In this document: in pieces, positions 6,458 through 13,175 of the stretch
Layout of the letters: each line of letters starts with the position of its first letter
Numbering within the stretch: the first letter of the stretch is position 1
Origin: Bacteroidota bacterium
Lineage (GTDB): Bacteria; Bacteroidota; Bacteroidia; Chitinophagales; Chitinophagaceae
DNA length: 13,175 bases
Assembly (NCBI GenBank): GCA_023429985.1
Contig: JAEZCV010000182.1
Span: 1-13,175, forward strand
Reading direction: 5' to 3'
Notes under the pieces: model-generated
Told to the model about the DNA's origin: nothing
The model's database searches: none
Seen by the model: only the letters and a program-made list of their open reading frames with translations
Program-made: the position numbers and the translations under genes

Positions 6458-7327
6458 TTATACAAGATAAAAACAAAGGAATACGAATACCCATACCAGG
6501 TCAACAAAGTGCCAGTACAAACCTGCTTTTTCAATCATCAGGTAATGACCGCGGTTCTGGAAAACATTTTTCTGCGTCATGATAAGCATAATTATGTTGA
6601 TGATGACGCCCGAGAAAACGTGAAATCCATGAAAACCTGTAATACCATAAAAGAAACCACCAAATGCTACGGGACCCGGTTCTCTAACTTTTAATTCCTG
6701 CAGGTTTATCATTCCTTTTAACTGAGTATCGGACATTGCTGCCAGTTGCTGGTGACTCAGATCGTGGTTTTCAATAGCGGCTAATTTCACCAGTCCTTCA
6801 TGCGAAGTATTTTGAAGGGCAGTTGTTGCCTCCTGAATCGGCACCAGGTTACCCCAAGGATTTACTTTGGTTGTCTGGGCGAATACATCCAGGCTTCCAT
6901 CAACCAGTACAGCATGGGTTCCTGTAAGCATGTGCGTCCATTCCCAGGCCTGGCAGGCAAGGAAGGCAATACCACCCACGATGGTCCAAATCAGCCATTT
7001 AACCACGCCTTTTTTATCGTTATGATGACCGGCATGCACGGCAAGCACCATGGTTACGGAACTCATGATGAGGATGAAGGTCATCAAACTTACAAATGCC
7101 AGTGGCAGATCGGCATGACCGGCAAATGGGAAGGCGTTAAATACAACGTTAGGGTCGGGCCAGAAGTTCTGCGAAAAACGAATTGTTCCGTAGGAGATCA
7201 GAAAAGCTCCGAATGTAAAGGCATCACTCATAAGGAAATACCACATCATGAGTTTGCCATATTCTACATTGAACGGACTTTTACCTCCATTCCACCAGTT
7301 GGTCTTTGTTGCTACAGCAGTTGACAT
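6458..7327 (-). CDS. coxC: Cytochrome c oxidase subunit III, long paralogue
   Basis: A 289-residue five-helix subunit III. The helices lie at about 24-46, 75-97, 109-131, 219-251 and 263-287. It keeps the marks of mitochondrial-type subunit III: QAWEW (126-130) with E129 at the place of the helix-III glutamate (bovine E90), TGFHGFHV (230-237) and YWHFVDLVW (271-279). Subunit III has no metals; it supports proton uptake and turnover stability of subunit I. An extra segment of about 85 residues (133-218) is inserted between helices III and IV, rich in Thr, Gln and His, and probably periplasmic. I chose ATG 7327 (MSTAVATKTNWW); an in-frame TTG at 7354 would add nine polar residues (MRKQKQNKN). 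It is 65 bp from the other subunit III gene. Confidence 0.93.
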   Translation of the reverse strand: MSTAVATKTNWWNGGKSPFNVEYGKLMMWYFLMSDAFTFGAFLISYGTIRFSQNFWPDPNVVFNAFPFAGHADLPLAFVSLMTFILIMSSVTMVLAVHAGHHNDKKGVVKWLIWTIVGGIAFLACQAWEWTHMLTGTHAVLVDGSLDVFAQTTKVNPWGNLVPIQEATTALQNTSHEGLVKLAAIENHDLSHQQLAAMSDTQLKGMINLQELKVREPGPVAFGGFFYGITGFHGFHVFSGVIINIIMLIMTQKNVFQNRGHYLMIEKAGLYWHFVDLVWVFVFLCFYLV

Positions 7328-7392
7328 ATTTTTATTCTGTTTCTGTTTCCGCAAAAGCGGGAACGGTTATTCCGGCCTTTGGCCAACAATTT

Positions 7393-7980
7393 TTATATAT
7401 AAATAAAGAACACCAGAAGGTAGATCCACAATACATCCACGAAATGCCAGTATGTGGTCATCACTTCGGCAGGAACGGTATTATAACTGATAGCCTTTCC
7501 AAAATACTGACGCATTAGTATCACTAAAAGCGCAATAATTCCACCAAATACATGCAAAGCATGCAATCCAAAAATTATATAAAGGAACTGGCCTTCGCCG
7601 GCGCCTTCCAACTTTACACCATGCGTCCAAAGCCATTTAAAACCAATCCATTGAAGCAAAACAAAAACAATTCCCAGCAACAGTGTAACCAGTAATAGGT
7701 TACGGTAGGTTTGCATTTGTTTTTGTTTGTTTGCTCTTAATGCACCCTGCATGGTTAAACTGCTGATTAATAAAACAGCGGTTGAGTACCAGAACCAGGA
7801 AGGTGTTTCCACCTCCATCCACGAAGCCTGCCCGCTTTTTACAATATAAGCACTGGTGAGGCCTGCAAACATCATGATCATACTTGCTATGGCCACCCAT
7901 AGAGCGAACTTGTGTGGGTGAATCCTGTTTCTTTGTTCTCCCATCGGGTTCAAATTTGTTTTCAATTCAATATCTCTCAC
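7393..7980 (-). CDS. Cytochrome c oxidase subunit III, short paralogue
   Basis: A 195-residue five-helix subunit III-type protein with helices at about 26-47, 62-80, 93-116, 131-156 and 174-194. IHPHKFALW (20-28), GLHALHVFGG (138-147) and YWHFVDVLW (177-185) identify the family. At the place of the helix-III glutamate found in its neighbour (QAWE) it has QWIG (110-113), so that acidic residue is lost. The TGFHG block is also altered, to FGLHA. It is complete with its own C-terminal motif, so this is a true second gene and not a split. The start is uncertain: GTG 7980 has AGGA five bases before it, while ATG 7944 would give a 183-residue protein beginning MGEQRNRIHPHKF. It follows cyoE by 32 bp. 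Confidence 0.9.
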   Translation of the reverse strand: MRDIELKTNLNPMGEQRNRIHPHKFALWVAIASMIMMFAGLTSAYIVKSGQASWMEVETPSWFWYSTAVLLISSLTMQGALRANKQKQMQTYRNLLLVTLLLGIVFVLLQWIGFKWLWTHGVKLEGAGEGQFLYIIFGLHALHVFGGIIALLVILMRQYFGKAISYNTVPAEVMTTYWHFVDVLWIYLLVFFIYI

Positions 7981-8012
7981 TTCAATCCTGTTTAATCAAA
8001 TTCATTATTCCA

Positions 8013-8948
8013 TTACTGCAAATAATTTGCAGCCGGAGGGATCTTATCACTTAGGAATGCCAGCAAAACTATCGGCAGATAAATATAACTGCTGAACATT
8101 ACTGTTCTTGCCGATTTTGCATCCATTCTTATATATAACCTGATGCATTGAATGATGAGGAAAATATTTGCCATCATCACTACCACCAGGCTATTGAGCC
8201 CTGTAAGGTTTACCAGGTAAGGCAGGGCACAAACCGGAACCAGAAGCAGGGCATAGATTATGGTTTGCAATGCTGTAAACTTCGTGGGTCCTTTATCAGC
8301 AGGCAATAATTTAAATCCGGCACCACTGTAATCCTTATGCGCAATCCAGGCTATGGCCCAGAAGTGCGGAAATTGCCAGAGGAACTGGATACTGAAAAGA
8401 ATCCAGCCACCATAATCTTTCCATCCATTACCATTTTCAAAGATCGCATCATTACCAGCGGCCCATCCAATAAGGCAGGGAAGCGCGCCGGGAAATGCTC
8501 CTACTAAAACTGCAATTGCGTTCACTTTTTTTAAAGGCGTGTAAACGAATGCATATAAAAAAAGGCTGAAGGCAGCCAGCGCGGCAGCCTGCCAGTTGAA
8601 AAAATATCCCAGGATGGCAACCCCCACGATTCCTGTAACAATTGCAAATGTCCAGGCTTCAGATGGTTGCATTCTTCCAGAAGCTACAGGCCTTGAAGCC
8701 GTTCGCTTCATTACCGCATCTGTATCTTTTTCAACTGCCTGGTTAATGGCATTGGCACTGCCGGTAACCAGGAAACCTCCAATAAATAAAAGAGCTATCA
8801 TCAACCAGTCGTACTCCACCACTCTTGGAGCCAGCAGGTAACAGACCACACTCGAGAAAACCACCATAATATTCAGTGATGGTTTAGTAAGCTGAAGGTA
8901 ATCCCGTAGCTTACTGTTCTTTCGAGTAGTTACCTGGTCATGACCCAT
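8013..8948 (-). CDS. cyoE: Protoheme IX farnesyltransferase (heme O synthase)
   Basis: A 311-residue UbiA-type prenyltransferase with about nine membrane helices, also called CtaB. It transfers a farnesyl group to the vinyl side chain of heme B to make heme O, the precursor of heme A for the oxidase. The first prenyl-diphosphate/Mg site is NAINQAVEKDTDAVMKRTASRP (N66, D75, D77, R82). YTPLKK is at 136-141. The second conserved region, FPHFWAIAWIAHKDYSGAGFK, runs from 193 to 213 and contains H195, H204 and D206. The length is normal. The ATG at 8948 lies 31 bp after ctaD, within the same operon. Heme A synthase (CtaA), needed to finish heme A, is absent from the window. Without it the enzyme would be an o-type oxidase, but the CuA site in subunit II points to aa3. 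Confidence 0.96.
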   Translation of the reverse strand: MGHDQVTTRKNSKLRDYLQLTKPSLNIMVVFSSVVCYLLAPRVVEYDWLMIALLFIGGFLVTGSANAINQAVEKDTDAVMKRTASRPVASGRMQPSEAWTFAIVTGIVGVAILGYFFNWQAAALAAFSLFLYAFVYTPLKKVNAIAVLVGAFPGALPCLIGWAAGNDAIFENGNGWKDYGGWILFSIQFLWQFPHFWAIAWIAHKDYSGAGFKLLPADKGPTKFTALQTIIYALLLVPVCALPYLVNLTGLNSLVVVMMANIFLIIQCIRLYIRMDAKSARTVMFSSYIYLPIVLLAFLSDKIPPAANYLQ

Positions 8949-8979
8949 TATGAAACTTTAGGTTCCTCAATTCAAAAAA

Positions 8980-10791
8980 CTAATGCACTTTTTCTCCGGG
9001 CTGATATGGTTCGGTTTGAGGAATAAAATCTCTTCCATCCTTACCGTAATCATAAGGCCAGCGATGCACTTCGGGAATATCGCCTTCCCAGTTTCCGTGA
9101 CCAGGGTTGATTGGAGTTGTCCACTCCAGGGTATTGGCACCCCATGGATTGGTGGATCTCACTTTTCTTCCTTTGATCATCGAATAGAAAAAGTTGAAAA
9201 CGAACATCAGGTTCACCGCGAAAACGATCATGGTTACTACACTGATAAACTTATTAAGATCACTGAACTGGTTGAAGGAAGTCCAGAGACTGAAATCGAG
9301 ATAACGGCGCGGCACACCTGCCAATCCCATATAGTGCATGGGCCAGAAAATCAGGTAGGCGCCTACCATAGTTACCCAGAAGTGGATATAACCTAAGGTA
9401 TTATTAAGATAGCGGCCAAACATTTTGGGAAACCAGTGATATACACCGGCAAACATTCCAAAGAAGGCCGACACACCCATTACAATGTGGAAGTGTGCAA
9501 TAACAAAATAGGTATCGTGAACGTGAATATCAATTGTTGAATTACCCAGCCAGATTCCTGTTAAACCTCCTGATATAAACATGCTCACAAAACCAATAGA
9601 GAAAAGCATGGCAGGTGTGAACCTGATATTTCCGCGCCAGATAGTTGTGATCCAGTTAAATACTTTGATGGCTGAAGGAATGGCAATAAGTAATGTTAAC
9701 AGAACGAATACCGACCCAAGGAATGGATTCATACCTGTTACAAACATGTGGTGCGCCCAAACCAGGAAGGCAAGGATGGCGATGGCAAAAAGCGAACCCA
9801 CCATGGCCATATATCCAAATATCGGTTTCCTTGAATTGACACTGAGAATTTCGGATACCATTCCCATCGCCGGCAGGATGATGATATAAACTTCCGGATG
9901 GCCGAGGAACCAGAATAAGTGCTGGTAAAGAATGGCCGATCCGCCTTCGTTTGGAAGGATCTCACCTGCAATATAAATATCACTGAGGTAGAAGCTTGTA
10001 CCCAGGTGACGGTCGAACAACAAAAGAATAAAACCTGAAAGCAATACCGGGAATGAAAGTACACCCAGGATAGCTGTAAAGAACAGACCCCAGATGGTCA
10101 ACGGCATCCTGGTCATGCTCATACCTTTAGTACGCATGTTCAGAATGGTTGCTATATAATTCAAACCACCGAGGAGTGATGAAATTACGAATAGTGCCAT
10201 AGCAACCAGCCACAGGTCGGCACCGGCTTTTGACCCGGATTGTGCCTGGGCAAGAGCACTTAGCGGGGGATACATGGTCCAGCCACCACTTGCAGGTCCT
10301 GTTTGAACAAATAATGATGACATCATTACAATACTAGCCAAAAAGAAGAACCAGTAGGAAAGCATGTTCATGAAAGGTGATGCCATATCACGTGCTCCTA
10401 CCTGAAGTGGAATCAAGAGGTTGGCAAAAGTTCCGCTAAGTCCAGCTGTTAATACAAAGAACACAAGTATGGTTCCGTGCATGGTAATGAGCGCATAATA
10501 AAATTCAGGATTGATCTTACCGCCGGCACCCCACTGGCCGAAAAGCGTTTCCAGTATTGGGAAAGACTGGTCGGGATAGGCTAGCTGAAGGCGGAAAAGA
10601 ACTGAAAACAAGGCACCAATGATTGCCCAGATAATACCTGTGATCAGGAATTGTTTGGCAATGGTCTTATGATCAAGACTGAAAATATATTTTGAAATAA
10701 ACGTTTCTTTATGATGGTGATGGCCATTACCATTATGATCGCCATGCAACACCGAACCGTCATGCACATGTATAGTCGCGTCGTTATTCAT
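8980..10791 (-). CDS. ctaD: Cytochrome c oxidase subunit I (aa3-type, heme-copper)
   Basis: The 603-residue catalytic subunit reduces O2 to water and pumps protons across the inner membrane. It has twelve helices from about residue 46 to 540. The heme a ligands are H105 (MHGTILVFF) and H435. The CuB ligands are H298 in GHPEVY, with the cross-link tyrosine Y302, and H347/H348 (WAHHMF). The heme a3 ligand is H433 (HDTYFVIAHFHIVMG). E300 in HPEVY marks an A1-type proton path, and D135 (VGARDMASP) and K376 (PSAIKVFNW) fit the D- and K-channel entry residues. The Mg-site ligands H425 and D426 are present. The cytoplasmic N-terminus is His-rich (HGDHNGNGHHHH, 16-27). A polar C-terminal tail of about 50 residues follows NPWGANTLEWT. 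It starts 25 bp after coxB. It is not a cbb3 subunit. Confidence 0.98.
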   Translation of the reverse strand: MNNDATIHVHDGSVLHGDHNGNGHHHHKETFISKYIFSLDHKTIAKQFLITGIIWAIIGALFSVLFRLQLAYPDQSFPILETLFGQWGAGGKINPEFYYALITMHGTILVFFVLTAGLSGTFANLLIPLQVGARDMASPFMNMLSYWFFFLASIVMMSSLFVQTGPASGGWTMYPPLSALAQAQSGSKAGADLWLVAMALFVISSLLGGLNYIATILNMRTKGMSMTRMPLTIWGLFFTAILGVLSFPVLLSGFILLLFDRHLGTSFYLSDIYIAGEILPNEGGSAILYQHLFWFLGHPEVYIIILPAMGMVSEILSVNSRKPIFGYMAMVGSLFAIAILAFLVWAHHMFVTGMNPFLGSVFVLLTLLIAIPSAIKVFNWITTIWRGNIRFTPAMLFSIGFVSMFISGGLTGIWLGNSTIDIHVHDTYFVIAHFHIVMGVSAFFGMFAGVYHWFPKMFGRYLNNTLGYIHFWVTMVGAYLIFWPMHYMGLAGVPRRYLDFSLWTSFNQFSDLNKFISVVTMIVFAVNLMFVFNFFYSMIKGRKVRSTNPWGANTLEWTTPINPGHGNWEGDIPEVHRWPYDYGKDGRDFIPQTEPYQPGEKVH

Positions 10792-10816
10792 ATCTAATAT
10801 TGTTTAACCCTTTGGA

Positions 10817-11857
10817 TTAAGGAATATTTGTTGATGTTATGGCACCATTGCCTGTTGTATCCGTAGCCGGGGCAGGTGTGCCACCGCCATTGGCTAATAC
10901 ATACTGAGGTGTTTGTTTTGCCAGCCATACGTTAAACTCAGCCTGCGATTCCACGATCACCACACCTCTCATGCCGTAGTGGCCAGATCCACACATCTGG
11001 TCGCAGGAAATTTCATAGTTGAAATCCTCGCCATATTTCTCTTTCATTTGCCTGGTAGTATACTTAGGTGTAAACCACATGGTTGTTGGCATTCCGGGAA
11101 CAGCATCCATTTTCATTCTGAAATGTGCAAGTCCAACATCATGGATTACATCTTTTGCGTGAATGATCAGTTTTACAGGCTTTCCAACCACCACATGTAG
11201 TTCCTGGCCTACCACAACGTCATCATGATTATCCGGATCATCCCATATTTGTCCCAGAGGGTTGGCCTTCATTTCGTTGATCTCTTTAAAGTATTTTCTA
11301 CCCAGCTTACCATCTTTACCAGGGTAACGCATCTCCCATTTAAACTGGCTTCCTGTAACTTCTACAATTTGCGCATTCTTTGGAGCTTCTCCTGTAATCT
11401 GGAACCAGTAATACAATCCAAAGCCTACAAGTATAGTAAGTGTAATAGCCGGAATAACCGTCCAGATCATTTCCAGTTTATTGTTATGCGGGTAATAGAA
11501 AGGTTTTCTTCCTTCTTTTTCCTGGTATTTAAAGGCAAACCAGAAAAGTAATACCTGTGTAATTACAAAAACAATAAAGGTGATAATAAGTGTGATCCAG
11601 ATCATGGTGTCAATTCGTTCGCCATGTTCGGAAGCGGCTTCCGGCAGGATCTTGTCCTTCAGTATTTCATTACAATACCAAACTCCAAAAAGTCCGACAA
11701 TAAGAAATGCCAGTAGCAGGAAGGCATTAATCCTGTTGGATTCCTTGCGGGTTCTTTCCTCACCTTTCAGAATGGCAACGTATTCACTTGCCTTTGCAAT
11801 CTGGAAGACTATGATAAAACCTAAAATAAACGCTACTATTATCCAGGTAGTTGACAT
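10817..11857 (-). CDS. coxB: Cytochrome c oxidase subunit II (CuA)
   Basis: This 346-residue subunit takes electrons from cytochrome c through the binuclear CuA centre and passes them to heme a. The CuA ligands are visible: H239 (DVIHDVG), C285 and C289, H293 and M296 in SCDQMCGSGHYGM. The glutamate usually found two residues after the first cysteine is Gln287. Its backbone ligates copper, and its side chain normally joins the Mg site shared with subunit I. GSQFKWEMRYPG (169-180) is the aromatic docking and electron-entry region. There are four hydrophobic segments (4-22, 44-62, 84-109, 128-152) in place of the usual two. The C-terminal tail is Gly/Thr/Pro-rich, with no fused cytochrome c domain, so this is aa3 and not caa3. 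It lies 60 bp after actF. Confidence 0.97.
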   Translation of the reverse strand: MSTTWIIVAFILGFIIVFQIAKASEYVAILKGEERTRKESNRINAFLLLAFLIVGLFGVWYCNEILKDKILPEAASEHGERIDTMIWITLIITFIVFVITQVLLFWFAFKYQEKEGRKPFYYPHNNKLEMIWTVIPAITLTILVGFGLYYWFQITGEAPKNAQIVEVTGSQFKWEMRYPGKDGKLGRKYFKEINEMKANPLGQIWDDPDNHDDVVVGQELHVVVGKPVKLIIHAKDVIHDVGLAHFRMKMDAVPGMPTTMWFTPKYTTRQMKEKYGEDFNYEISCDQMCGSGHYGMRGVVIVESQAEFNVWLAKQTPQYVLANGGGTPAPATDTTGNGAITSTNIP

Positions 11858-11885
11858 ATTCTATTCTTTTTTCCGGATCCGGTTA

Positions 11886-11893
11886 CAAAGCTA
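11886..11893 (-). promoter_or_regulatory. Possible -7 box (TAGCTTTG) upstream of coxB
   Basis: On the minus strand the actF-coxB gap holds TAGCTTTG, an exact fit to the Bacteroidota -7 consensus TAnnTTTG, placed so that a transcript would start about 20 bases before the coxB ATG. I see no TTG/TTTG -33 element at the expected distance. A 10-bp palindrome, CCGGATCCGG (11872-11881), sits next to it. This may be a weak internal promoter or a chance match. Confidence 0.25.
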
Positions 11894-11917
11894 ATCATTC
11901 CCGGAGCCACCATTATT

Positions 11918-13144
11918 TTATGTATGATGTATAATACTTTCTTTTATGAACGGATGGTTTTTTGCAATTAAAGGCGCCTTTGTCAGCGCACGCGCTGTAA
12001 GGAACATGATCAATCCAACAAAACCAAGTGCAATTCCAAAATCGGCCAGCATGAAAGGAACCTTACCGGGAGAAATGCCGGGCATCACCATTTGGTAAAA
12101 GTCGAGCCAGTGGCCAAATATGATCAATACACACATCATAGTAATTACAGAATAACTTCTTTTTGATGCTCTTTTCATCAATAAGAGTAAAGGAGCCAGG
12201 AAGTTAATAATAAGATTCAGGAAGAATATTCCACGGTATGCTCCATGCATTCTTGATTTGAAATAAATGGTTTCTTCAGGAATGTTAGCATACCAAATCA
12301 GCATGAACTGCGAGAACCACAGGTAAGTCCAGAAAATGGAGAAAGCAAAAACAAATTTTCCAAGATCGTGGATATGCTCCTTGTTGGTTAGTTCCAGGTA
12401 ATTGTTATTCTTAAGGAATACTACAAACAATGTGATAAGTGCTATTCCGGCAACAAATGAACTGGCGAAAGTGTACCAGCTGTACATGGTAGAATACCAG
12501 TGTGCATCAATACTCATTAACCAGAACCAGGGAATGGATGAAAGAACAGTTAATGCAAATAATACTGCATAAAGTGCCGACCATACCGTGCCATTCCAGA
12601 TATATTTTTTTGCTTCGGTAAGGGTTAGATTCTTATCATCGATACTGCGCGACATGCGGCGTAGTTTCCATCCCAGCCACGACCATCCTACCAGCGTGAT
12701 GATGGTCCATGCAGTAAAGAAAGTTTTATTTAAAAAGCCAGATTTACCTAAAAGAATGTGGTCGTGTTTTACATGTTCGGCATCTGTCCAGTGATAGATT
12801 GTATGATCGCCACCAAAGACCACGGCCATGAGAATTAAAAATGTAACAATACTCATTACCGGCACACAGGCAGAAATTGCTTCTGTAACTCTTCTGAACG
12901 AGATCTGCCATCCGCCCCATGCCAGTGTAGTTGCAGCAATAAAGAACATGGCTGAATTCACCACCAAAAGAAAATATACACTGTTTTGCAACAGCGAAGC
13001 CCAGAACCTGGCCCTCATTTTTTCTTCATCGTGCGTGCCATGCGTGAAAAACAAAATAACGATCGACAAAATACCTATTGCCATCAATACCAGCGATGCT
13101 GTATTGTATCTTTTAGGTATTGCGTATTGTTCTCTGAATGTCAT
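11918..13144 (-). CDS. actF: Alternative complex III quinol-binding subunit ActF
   Basis: A 408-residue polytopic membrane protein with about ten helices, recognised as the quinol:cytochrome c oxidoreductase subunit ActF (NrfD/PsrC-like family). Useful marks are KHDHILLGKSGFLN (126-139), SIDAHWYSTMYSWYTFA (211-227), FSQFMLIWYANIPEET (277-292), the conserved MHGAYRG (299-305) and HWLDFYQMVMPG (345-356). ACIII oxidises menaquinol in place of the bc1 complex and sends electrons through c-type hemes to cytochrome c or directly to the oxidase. ActF is the smaller of the two NrfD-like subunits. ATG 13144 gives a normal length. The 31 bases before it contain several stops and only weak AT-rich initiation sequence. 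The preceding act gene, probably actE, should end at or beyond the right window edge. It is followed by coxB after 60 bp. Confidence 0.92.
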   Translation of the reverse strand: MTFREQYAIPKRYNTASLVLMAIGILSIVILFFTHGTHDEEKMRARFWASLLQNSVYFLLVVNSAMFFIAATTLAWGGWQISFRRVTEAISACVPVMSIVTFLILMAVVFGGDHTIYHWTDAEHVKHDHILLGKSGFLNKTFFTAWTIITLVGWSWLGWKLRRMSRSIDDKNLTLTEAKKYIWNGTVWSALYAVLFALTVLSSIPWFWLMSIDAHWYSTMYSWYTFASSFVAGIALITLFVVFLKNNNYLELTNKEHIHDLGKFVFAFSIFWTYLWFSQFMLIWYANIPEETIYFKSRMHGAYRGIFFLNLIINFLAPLLLLMKRASKRSYSVITMMCVLIIFGHWLDFYQMVMPGISPGKVPFMLADFGIALGFVGLIMFLTARALTKAPLIAKNHPFIKESIIHHT

Positions 13145-13175
13145 TACAATCTATTTTTTCTCCGCTGATTAATTA

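Noticed and set aside
6800..7324. 174-codon open frame on the plus strand
   Set aside because: It is entirely antisense to the long subunit III gene, and its translation shows no recognisable domain. The minus-strand reading has clear oxidase motifs.
7328..7354. TTG 7354 as the start of the long subunit III
   Set aside because: ATG 7327 gives a typical start and an AT-rich upstream region. The extra residues are only a polar K/Q/N-rich stretch.
7349..7384. Small hairpins (CCGC-AAAA-GCGG and GGCC-TTT-GGCC) as a terminator between the subunit III genes
   Set aside because: The stems are only four pairs, with no T-run on the minus strand after them.
6458..7980. The two subunit III genes as one gene split by a frameshift
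   Set aside because: Each has a full five-helix body and its own C-terminal YWHFVD motif, so they are paralogues.
8980..10791. Subunit I as a cbb3-type oxidase
   Set aside because: The GHPEVY motif with glutamate, the D-channel aspartate, a CuA subunit II and subunits III/IV all point to the A-type aa3 family. No FixO/FixP-like genes are present.
12828..13172. 114-codon plus-strand open frame near the right edge
   Set aside because: It is antisense to the start of actF and has no recognisable domain. The actF frame has strong family motifs throughout.

Overview
The window looks like chromosomal DNA of an aerobic Bacteroidota bacterium, most likely from the Chitinophagaceae or a near relative. 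This rests on protein style (a Bacteroidota-type TrmB, a DUF5522 protein and a long AsmA-like protein) and on a respiratory cluster in which alternative complex III (ActF) leads directly into an aa3-type oxidase operon. A + T content is moderate, and starts are mostly AT-rich without clear Shine-Dalgarno sequences, which also fits. The lineage is inferred from the sequence and was not confirmed by a search.

Left part, plus strand (1-1372): a 7-bp tandem array containing no G runs up to the start codon of trmB. trmB is followed by two overlapping small genes: a cysteine-rich DUF5522 protein and an alkyltransferase-like (ATL) DNA-repair protein. The three form one translationally coupled unit.

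Centre, minus strand (1383-4385): a 1000-residue AsmA-family envelope protein, convergent with the trmB unit with only 10 bp between stop codons. Upstream of it, in a 123-bp gap, is a perfect 44-bp palindrome whose arms carry the same 7-bp repeat as the array at the left edge.

Right part, minus strand (4509-13144, read right to left): actF, coxB (subunit II), ctaD (subunit I), cyoE (heme O synthase), two paralogous subunit III genes, subunit IV, a terminator-like hairpin, a SCO copper chaperone and a DUF420 (CtaM/YozB-like) assembly factor. Together they build an ACIII-aa3 electron path: menaquinol is oxidised by ACIII, electrons pass through cytochrome c to CuA in subunit II and then to heme a and the a3/CuB centre in subunit I. 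CyoE starts heme A synthesis, and SCO and DUF420 serve copper-site assembly. The rest of ACIII (actA-E) presumably lies beyond the right edge. Heme A synthase is not in the window.

Most of the window is well-known respiratory biology. The less ordinary items are the linked 7-bp repeat and palindrome, the EF-hand-like loop in the DUF420 protein, the unequal pair of subunit III paralogues, and Gln in place of the usual CuA-loop Glu in subunit II. I see no defence system, mobile element, CRISPR array or RNA gene.
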